A stretch of DNA of 64,000 bases, from the NCBI RefSeq assembly GCF_016097555.1, contig NC_054706.1, positions 28,335,611 to 28,399,610 of the forward strand, read 5' to 3'. The notes under the pieces are model-generated. The model was not told where the DNA came from. It searched no databases and saw only the letters and a list, made by a program, of their open reading frames with translations. How positions within the stretch are numbered: position 1 is the first letter of the stretch; the number at the start of each line of letters is the position of its first letter. Below, piece by piece: positions 57,850-64,000 of the stretch. This stretch comes from Gigantopelta aegis (taxonomy: Eukaryota; Mollusca; Gastropoda; Neomphalida; Peltospiridae). A program made the translations under genes and the position numbers.

Positions 57850-58100
57850 AATGTTATTGGATGAATCCCTTAACGTTGCGTTGTTGAAGCGGCTCTGGAG
57901 ACTTCATCTAAGTTGTTTCACTGCCTTGAGTCTTAAAGTTACAGTATCTGGTTACCATATAATAATATCATGCACAAATATGAAATACAAGTTCAACTGC
58001 ACTTTTAAAAAATTCGTATGTGTTCGCTATGAACGGAGAACGTCAAAAGTATACGCTCGATTCGTCGCCTGTGCGGCCATTGCTCGGCTAACCACAAACG
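57850..58100 (-). repeat. Dispersed repeat D, copy 5, reversed
   Basis: 'aagttcaactgcacttttaa' and 'ggttaccatataataatatc' match the repeat D core in reverse. Confidence 0.5.
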
Positions 58101-58194
58101 ACAGCCAGTTGTCAATTTCAGGTGCGTTTGCGGATTTGAAATTGTAGGGTTCGTCTCAAAAAATTAAATGAGAATTCTTGCGCTGTACAAAAAA

Positions 58195-58599
58195 AGAAGA
58201 AGTTTGTTTTATTTAACGACGCCACTAGAGCACATTGATTTTTTTATCTTATCATCGGCTATTGGACGTCAAACATATGGTCATTCTGACACTGTTTTTA
58301 GAGGAAACCCGCTGTCGCCACATAGGCTACTCTTTTTACGACAGGCAGCAAGGGATCTTTTATTTGCGCTTCCCACAGGCAGGATAGCACAAACCATGGC
58401 CTTTGTTGAACCAGTTATGGATCACTGGTCGGTGCAAGTGGTTTACACCTACCCATTGAGCCTTGCGGAGCACTCACTCAGGGTTTGGAGTCGGTATCTG
58501 GATTAAAAATCCCATGCCTCGACTGGGATCCGAACCCAGTACCTACCAGCCTGTAGACCGATGGCCTGCCACGACGCCACCGAGGCCGGTCCCGCGCTG
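58195..58599 (-). mobile_element. tRNA-type SINE (tail c), full length, reversed
   Basis: Minus strand: 'ggaccggcctcggtggcgtc' and 'actgggttcggatcccagtc' (clear B box), a head different from the tail-a/b SINEs, then the shared core ('ctatcctgcctgtgggaagc') and tail c ending 'gtcgttaaataaaacaaact'. About 405 bp. Confidence 0.9.
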
Positions 58600-58867
58600 T
58601 ACAAAGAGCGTTCGGTTGAGGATACGTACTATTCTTTCGTTAAAACCGGTTTTGATCTTGAAAACGTCACCTACTATCGACAATCGTACCTTGCTATTTA
58701 AGAATTAATATTTTATAAAGTGTTAGTAGAACTTTCAAAGTTTAGTTTGTATAACACATTGATCATGTATATATTTTTAATAAAATATACTAAAGTAGAA
58801 AATGACCGTTTTCACTTTTTAATTTTACGTGTGGTAAAATCGACAAATTCAAATAAATATTATTTCG

Positions 58868-58975
58868 TTTGGAAAGGGTAAAGTTAGTTTGTTTTGTTTA
58901 ACATCAGTGTTAGAGCATATTGATTTAATAATCATCTGCTTTTGAATAGAAATAACATATAGTCTTCATAAATGT
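58868..58975 (-). mobile_element. SINE tail fragment, reversed
   Basis: 'tagtttgttttgtttaacat' with 'tagagcatattgattta' is a decayed reversed tail a. Confidence 0.6.
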
Positions 58976-59720
58976 TACGTATATCGATAATACCGCCCTC
59001 TTCCTCTACCCCTAGAGCGTTACGTAATTATTAACACCCCTTACATGTAACGCATATTTCAACCGCTGGTCACTGTCAAAATTTCAAGCCAAATCCCCTA
59101 CCGACCCCTGGAAAGGTATTGTACCATACCTCTATGGATATAAACATATTTTGGAGGTATGAGACGACCCCTCAATCAAGACAGTTAAATATGTTCAAAA
59201 ATTGCGAAATCTCACGTGATCTCTTGTTGGGGAATTCCACACTTGTGATAAGCCAATGAAAACCGAGATCGGCAGGAGCCCGTCAAAAGTGTCCCACTTA
59301 TGAAATACTGGCTTTGTTTTTGGCCTGGATAAGCCAGCGTTGTGAAACCAATGCGGAGTTCATTGTGTAAAATGTGGTGCCTTTTGCATTTCTTGAATCC
59401 CATTTCAGTTTGACATTGAAGTATAAATTGGGGACGTCCCCTCTTAAACGGTTTGTACATATGTAGTGTAAATATTGCCCAATGCAGTACCTTGAAACCG
59501 CTTTTTATTGTTTAAATCTTACCTTTGACCATGACCTGTCAGTGACCTACCCCTCTAAAATGGGTTAGCCTCTTCAGGTACAACTGTGTCATATGTGGTG
59601 CTTGGGGCAGCAAGACATGATACTTGTCCTGAGCCACTCCCTACTGTGTACACTACTAGTGTCTGCAAGAAGATGTTGAAAATATAAAAATTAAACGAAC
59701 TCAAAATCATTGCTGATATC
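58976..59720. other. Non-coding stretch downstream of the cysteine-rich gene
   Basis: No gene or repeat family recognised. It would follow the poly(A) site of the minus-strand gene. Confidence 0.5.
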
Positions 59721-59726
59721 TTTATT
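59721..59726 (-). promoter_or_regulatory. Polyadenylation signal AATAAA (minus strand)
   Basis: Plus-strand TTTATT, i.e. AATAAA on the minus strand, 19 bp past the stop codon of the cysteine-rich gene. Confidence 0.65.
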
Positions 59727-59745
59727 TGTACGAAGACTGGATGTT

Positions 59746-59867
59746 TTAAAATAGTTTACAACAGTCACTTTGGGGTGGACAGATGTAATCAGGTTCAGGT
59801 ACTTCGCCTGTATTCATCCCACAAGTGCCTTGTGGTTTGCAGGAATACTCATTAGTACCCGGACAAG
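59746..59867 (-). CDS. Last exon of a cysteine-rich, probably secreted protein
   Basis: Acceptor 'attttatttcag' ends at 59868. After two bases that finish a codon, the frame reads TCPGTNEYSCKPQGTCGMNT, then a linker to YICPPQSDCCKLF and TAA (59746-59748). Six Cys in 40 residues with spacing C-x7-C-x5-C-x14-C-x6-CC suggest a disulfide-bonded module. The intron phase (1) equals that of the preceding exon, typical of shuffled extracellular modules. AATAAA follows. The family is not recognised; mucin-like or matrix proteins with Thr/Pro linkers are the likeliest class. The upstream part lies outside the window. Confidence 0.7.
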
Positions 59868-59895
59868 CTGAAATAAAATTAAAAATTAAAAATTG

Positions 59896-60065
<170 letters not shown>

Positions 60066-60079
60066 ATAAATAAAGGAAA

Positions 60080-60155
60080 TAAATATTTCTTTAACAACAC
60101 CTCAGCGCAATTGAATCATTTGAAACTACGGCTATTTGGTAACCATCTGATGATC
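60080..60155 (-). mobile_element. SINE tail fragment, family 2, reversed
   Basis: 'tctttaacaacacctcagcg' and 'ctatttggtaaccatctg' parallel 7085-7170. Confidence 0.55.
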
Positions 60156-60324
60156 TTTCCTTTAGTGGGTTACTGAACGATGTCGATTCGGGGTGCTCAT
60201 TTTGAAATAAAAGGAGAGAACCTTCATATACAGCTTTATTGTATTTAAGAAAATTTAAAATTGCATCATTATACAAAAATAGGATTATATCTTTTAACGA
60301 TGTCGAAACTGTAAAAGTTAAAGG

Positions 60325-60580
60325 GTAAAGCTTGTATTGTTTAACGACAACAATAGAGCGCAGTGGTTTATTAATCATCGGTTATTTTATATGAGACATT
60401 TGATAATTTTGATGTATAACTGCGAGGGGTATTTTATACGAACCTTCCCATAGACATGACAACACATACCACGCCTTACATATATATCAGTCGTGGCAGT
60501 GGTGGAACAAAAACAGCCAGAGAATGGGTCGACCGGCGGGCATCGATCTTACCTTAGATAAATGCTCTACCGACTTGTTT
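60325..60580 (-). mobile_element. Diverged SINE (tail a), reversed
   Basis: Reversed tail 'tattgtttaacgacaacaat', core 'catagacatgacaacacata' and head-like 'gggtcgaccggcgggcatcg' are recognisable with many changes; an older copy. Confidence 0.7.
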
Positions 60581-60593
60581 CTTAAATTAGGGG

Positions 60594-60752
60594 ATAACCC
60601 TAGTGTTTTCCGATTTGCGGACGTATATCGGTGGTTTTACTGTCGCAAATTTAGTTTTATTGGCTCCGCTAACGCGTCACCAATAAAACGGTAATTTGCG
60701 ACAGTAAAACCATCGATATACGTCCGCAAATCGGAAAACACAGTAGGGTTAT
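60594..60752. mobile_element. Foldback MITE, 159 bp, arms of ~70 bp
   Basis: Nearly the whole element is an inverted repeat. The left arm starts ATAACCCTAGTGTTTTCCGA and the right arm ends AACACAGTAGGGTTAT; both contain GATTTGCGGACGTATATCG and TTTTACTGTCGCAAATT (or reverse). Only a 3-bp indel and a few mismatches separate the arms; the loop is about 16 bp. Confidence 0.92.
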
Positions 60753-61627
60753 GCCTATTTTAATTTCAACTGTTTTATTACTTTTTTCGGAAATAAACTA
60801 TAACAGACTTCCGTAAGATATAGCGTTATTACAGTGACGTCACTCAGGAATGTAGACCGATTTACATACCAACAAATGATTCCTATGCTCAACAAATAAG
60901 TACGCCGTTTTGTAATAATTTATTTCAAATTTCTTCTCAACGTGGTGTACAATGAATTGTATTCTCGAGTAACTATTACCTGATAACAATAATAACAACA
61001 GTAAAATAGAGCAATTGTTTGAAATAATAAACAACCTTGACATTAACAAAGCAGTGGTTTTTAAACTACGCTGAGCGTGTTAAGATTTACTGCTGTTGGA
61101 AATTAAATTTGTGCCATAATTGTACACGTGGATTGTTGAATTATTTTATCAAATTATTTTTGGTAAGTGACTTATTTAAAAAAAAAAAATTGTATATCTT
61201 AATCATTTTTAAAAAGATTGTCGTTCCCCAAGGCAAATTGTGCAGGTTGTAAATTAGTTTTCGCGGGGTTTGGGGGAAACGGTGCTGACGTTTCGTCAAC
61301 ATTAATGCCGTGAATAATAATTGAGGGATATTTTAATTTTTTGGCTTTCTGAGAAGTCTGCATTATAACTCCTAACACTCGCTTCACTGCGATGCCCCGA
61401 AAGTTTAATGATTTCCCGAGTTTCTACCCAAGCATGTGCCAAACGGGTTATAGTTTTGACGTTTTGACCGACGTCTGACATTGTTGTTGATAAACAAATC
61501 TGTGCGTATGAATACATGTGACGTAGGTAGCACCTGGAAATTTGCGACCGGTATAACGGCGGTTTTACCACCTGCAATTTTATTAGAGATCCAATCAGAT
61601 TGGTTCTTACAAATATGTTGAATTATA
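60753..61627. other. Intronic stretch
   Basis: AT-rich. A block at 61538-61600 ('aatttgcgaccggtataacg', 'gttttaccacctgcaatttt') resembles the arm of the foldback MITE at 60594 and may be a decayed relative. Confidence 0.45.

Positions 61628-61690
<63 letters not shown>
61628..61690. repeat. (TA)n microsatellite
   Basis: TA run of about 60 bp. Confidence 0.95.
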
Positions 61691-61693
<3 letters not shown>

Positions 61694-61850
61694 TTTTATC
61701 TACATGTCAGAAGAAGACAAATGTGTCTGCTTTATGAGCCAAAAACCGTTAGTGCAATTTCAAAAGACGTAAACGTTTACTTATGGGTTTAGTCTGTCAT
61801 AAGGAGTGGCATCTACATGTATACTGTGGTTTTTAGTCTTTCTTGTGTAC

Positions 61851-61936
61851 TTTGTATTGTATATAGACTGGCTGAGACTTTAATCGAATATCTGTCTATT
61901 TGACTAAAGTCTCGCCCAGTGTATATACAATACAAA
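61851..61936. repeat. Short palindromic element, 86 bp
   Basis: TTTGTATTGTATATA...ACTGG...GAGACTTTA is mirrored by TAAAGTCTC...CCAGT...TATATACAATACAAA around a 24-bp loop. It could be a very small foldback MITE. Confidence 0.75.
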
Positions 61937-61950
61937 ATATATGAGAAACA

Positions 61951-62032
61951 TGTCTCTGTCTGTCTGTCTGTCTGTCTGTCTTTGTGCATGTTTATCTGCC
62001 TGTATGTCTGTTTGTCTGTCTGTCTGCCTAAT
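61951..62032. repeat. (CTGT)n microsatellite
   Basis: Tandem CTGT with a degenerate middle. Confidence 0.9.
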
Positions 62033-62065
62033 TTCTGAGAAAAAGAAATGTTTTAGAAAAAATGT

Positions 62066-62372
62066 ATTTAACGACGCACTCAACACATTTTATTTACGGT
62101 TATATGGCGTCAGACATATGGTTAAGGACCACACAGATTGAGAGAGGAAACCCGCTGTCGCCACTTCATGGGCTACTCTTTTCGATTAGCAGCAAGGGAT
62201 CTTTTATATGTACCATCCCACAGACAGGATAGTACATACCACGGCCTCTGATATACCACTTGTGGTGCACTGGCTGGAACGACAAATAGCCCAATGGGCC
62301 CACCGACGGGGATCGATGCCAGACCGACCGCGCATCGAGCGAGCGCTTTACCACTGGGCTACGTCCCGGCCC
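62066..62372 (-). mobile_element. tRNA-type SINE (tail b), full length, reversed
   Basis: From head 'acgtagcccagtggtaaagc' through the core to tail b 'gagtgcgtcgttaaata'. The head end is part of a 62-bp tandem duplication. Confidence 0.92.
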
Positions 62373-62532
62373 CCTAGTTTCTGAGAGACGTAATTAAAGG
62401 GATATTGGTTTACCACTGGACTACGTCCCGGCCCCCTAGTTTCTGAGAGACGTAATTAAAGGGATATTGGTTTACCACTGGGCTACGTCCCGGCCCCCTA
62501 GTTTCTGAGAGACGTAATTAAAGGGATATTGG
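62347..62532. repeat. 62-bp tandem triplication over the SINE head boundary
   Basis: Units start at 62347, 62409 and 62471 with 'tttaccactgg'. Each holds the first ~30 bp of the SINE head plus 32 bp of flank ('tttctgagagacgtaattaa'). Only one or two bases differ between units, so the duplication is recent and postdates the SINE. Confidence 0.95.
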
Positions 62533-62670
62533 TTTGACGACACGTTCGGCATCTTGTAAAGTGAGAGTGCGCTTTGCGTTAACAACTGTCAGTTTTGAAC
62601 TTTCCGAAGACCACATTTAACATATTTCTTAAATCTGACCTTAACTTGATTATTTTGGAGTTCACATATA

Positions 62671-62828
62671 CAGGGCCGTAGCTAGCAGGGGGCAAGGGTG
62701 GGGGGGTGGGGGGTGGGGGGCAGAAAAATTCGGAAAGCATTATAGAAACTTAAAGAAAAGGAGTTTTAGACTATTAACTACTCAGTTGCCCCCCCCCCCC
62801 AACACAAAAAATCCTAGCTACGGCCCTG
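62671..62828. mobile_element. MITE with CAGGGCCGTAGC ends and 5-bp target duplication
   Basis: CAGGGCCGTAGCTAGC at the left and its reverse 'tagctacggccctg' at the right, flanked by ATATA on both sides. The interior holds G runs and C runs. The 158-bp element is non-coding and hAT-like in its ends. Confidence 0.85.
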
Positions 62829-62900
62829 ATATAACTTTAAACTTTGAACACATCACAAGTAAAACAGCAATAACTATCCATAGTGAAATAATCGCATTAC

Positions 62901-62993
62901 TTGGCATTTCTGTAGTTGGCGCTGCTTCTGTTGTTGGCGCTGCTGTTGTTGGCGCTGCTGTTGTTGGCACTGCTGTTGTAGTGGTGGTTGCTG
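62901..62993 (-). CDS. Thr/Pro-rich linker exon of the cysteine-rich gene
   Basis: Acceptor 'attttcattttcag' ends at 62994 and is followed by a second CAG (NAGNAG), so splice choice could add or drop one residue. The frame encodes AATTTTTAVPTTAAPTTAAP and TTEAAPTTEMP, then one base before a GTAATG donor at 62900-62895. That base and the two of the exon at 59867 form ACT (Thr), keeping the frame into CPGTNEY. Such Thr/Ala/Pro runs are usually O-glycosylated linkers in secreted proteins. If the donor is not used, the frame continues into a hydrophobic stretch (IISLWIVIAVLLVM) and stops inside the neighbouring MITE. Confidence 0.6.
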
Positions 62994-63469
62994 CTGAAAA
63001 TGAAAATACATAAATGAACAATTATCGTGTCGATGGTTGCCAGCCAGAGACAGGACTGTCAAAACGTATTTTAAAATCAGTTCGTAAAAAATCGAAAAAT
63101 AAACCAATTTTACTTATTTGTTTCAAAGTATATGGCTTTGCACAACACCAATTTCATAATGCTCCCCCATATCCCTCCCCACCCCCGAAAAACAAAACAC
63201 AGAAAGAAAAAAAGATAAAATAAAACAAACAAAAACACCACTGCATTGTAGAAAGGCAAATTGTGGACTACTTTTACTTGGAAACGAGAAAACAACAAGT
63301 GGCCTGTCCAGGTGGGCGAGCGATCACTAGACTGGTCCTTGCGGCTAACGTTAGATGAATGTGATGCGATAGAAGACGATGGTACCAGTCAATCTGTCCG
63401 CGAGTGCACGGCCTCTAGAACACGCCACTGTTTTGCTTGTCAATCCTCAATATCTCAAACCATACACAC

Positions 63470-63624
63470 ACCATGCACACGGTCAAATACACTTAATTGC
63501 AAACATGCACACACTACACATGTGTGCACCCACACACCACACGTGCCTACACACAGGGAACAAGACAGAGAGACAGACAAATATATAGAAAGACAGAGAC
63601 ACACATGCAAAACACCACACATAC

Positions 63625-63713
<89 letters not shown>

Positions 63714-63760
63714 CAGAGACACAGGCAGACAGACAGACAGACAGGCAGACAATTCAATTT
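63470..63760. repeat. (CA)n-rich and (GA)n microsatellite cluster
   Basis: CA-rich words from 63470 lead into a pure GA run (about 63630-63696), then GACAGA and GACA units to 63752. Confidence 0.93.
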
Positions 63761-63973
63761 ATTGCATATTACCAAACAAGCTGGTGTTAGCCAACAGATA
63801 AAAAAAAAAAAAAAAAAAACCCATACAACATCTATAACAACAACAATTAATAATAATAACAATATTAATGTAAATGCCAGACGGAGAAACAAAGTTTGTA
63901 TTATATTTGTAGGAATAAAGTATATTATAAAAATAAATGGTTAAAGTACTTGGAAATAATTAAATTAAATTAC

Positions 63974-64000
63974 TGCCCCACAGATAGCTGGAACAAGAAC
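63974..64000 (-). CDS. Possible further exon of the cysteine-rich gene at the window edge
   Basis: On the minus strand TCTTGTTCCAGCTATCTGTG is followed by GGGCA and a GTAATT donor at 63973. In the phase required by the next exon it reads SCSSYLWG plus one base. The upstream side is cut by the window edge, so support is weak. Confidence 0.3.

Noticed and set aside
58500-58599. tRNA-like sequence with a clear B box
   Set aside because: It is the head of a SINE, continuous with the SINE core, not a tRNA gene.
60594-60752. Telomere-like ATAACCCTA/TAGGGTTAT at the ends of the foldback element
   Set aside because: Only one partial hexamer per side and no array, so chance is sufficient.
63261-63944. 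Long frame through the GA and CA repeats at the right edge
   Set aside because: Driven by simple repeats; the encoded Glu/Arg run has no supporting features.

Overview
The window reads as a piece of a metazoan nuclear genome, most likely a mollusc (probably a gastropod). It is AT-rich and intron-rich. It carries many copies of tRNA-headed SINEs whose core and 3' tails are, from memory, typical of mollusc genomes, and one conserved animal gene, TMEM11. Protein-coding sequence is sparse. Most of the window is transposable elements, MITEs and simple repeats, many nested inside one another. All similarities were judged by eye.

Host or host-like genes. (1) TMEM11, a mitochondrial inner-membrane protein, has its main exon at 8769-9285 (+); a phase-matched candidate first exon lies at 4682-4701. 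(2) An unrecognised gene of four exons, 114 codons, lies at 30739-31556 (+) with consensus splice sites and an AATAAA signal. It is tail-to-tail with a decayed piggyBac transposase at 31733-33436 (-), and the pair sits between imperfect ~31-bp inverted repeats (30631-30662 and 33789-33819). (3) The 3' part of a minus-strand gene for a Thr/Pro-linker, cysteine-rich protein runs off the right edge: exons 62901-62993 and 59746-59867, with AATAAA at 59721-59726.

Layout. 1-4.5 kb: simple repeats, a Tc1-like element inserted in a SINE, a 22-bp minisatellite and a second Tc1 copy. 4.7-10 kb: TMEM11 with an intron full of SINE and MITE pieces. 10-14 kb: SINEs, a palindromic MITE and a 58-bp minisatellite. 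14-18.8 kb: three Tc1-like elements of different families. 19.0-25.0 kb: a broken Gypsy LTR element. 25.0-29.8 kb: a LINE carrying a second copy of one Tc1 family in its 3' end. 30.3-34.2 kb: the unknown gene/piggyBac pair. 34-46 kb: mostly non-coding, with several TIR elements and a dispersed repeat. 46-49 kb: SINEs, a 54-bp minisatellite and microsatellites. 49.0-51.1 kb: a Penelope-like element that encodes an SGNH-hydrolase-like segment ahead of its RT. 51.3-53.2 kb: a second Penelope-like element interrupted by a Tc1-type MITE and a SINE. 53-59 kb: a palindromic MITE, a dispersed 15-bp motif, nested SINEs and a hairpin-rich block. 59.7-64 kb: the cysteine-rich gene, whose intron holds foldback MITEs.

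The clearest themes are insertion histories that can be read directly from broken and restored sequence, a SINE family with swappable heads and tails, and a small set of TIR elements with 5-bp target duplications. The best candidates for something undescribed are the 114-residue gene paired with piggyBac, the SGNH-plus-Penelope element, and clusters of CACGTG sites in the leaders of Tc1-like elements.
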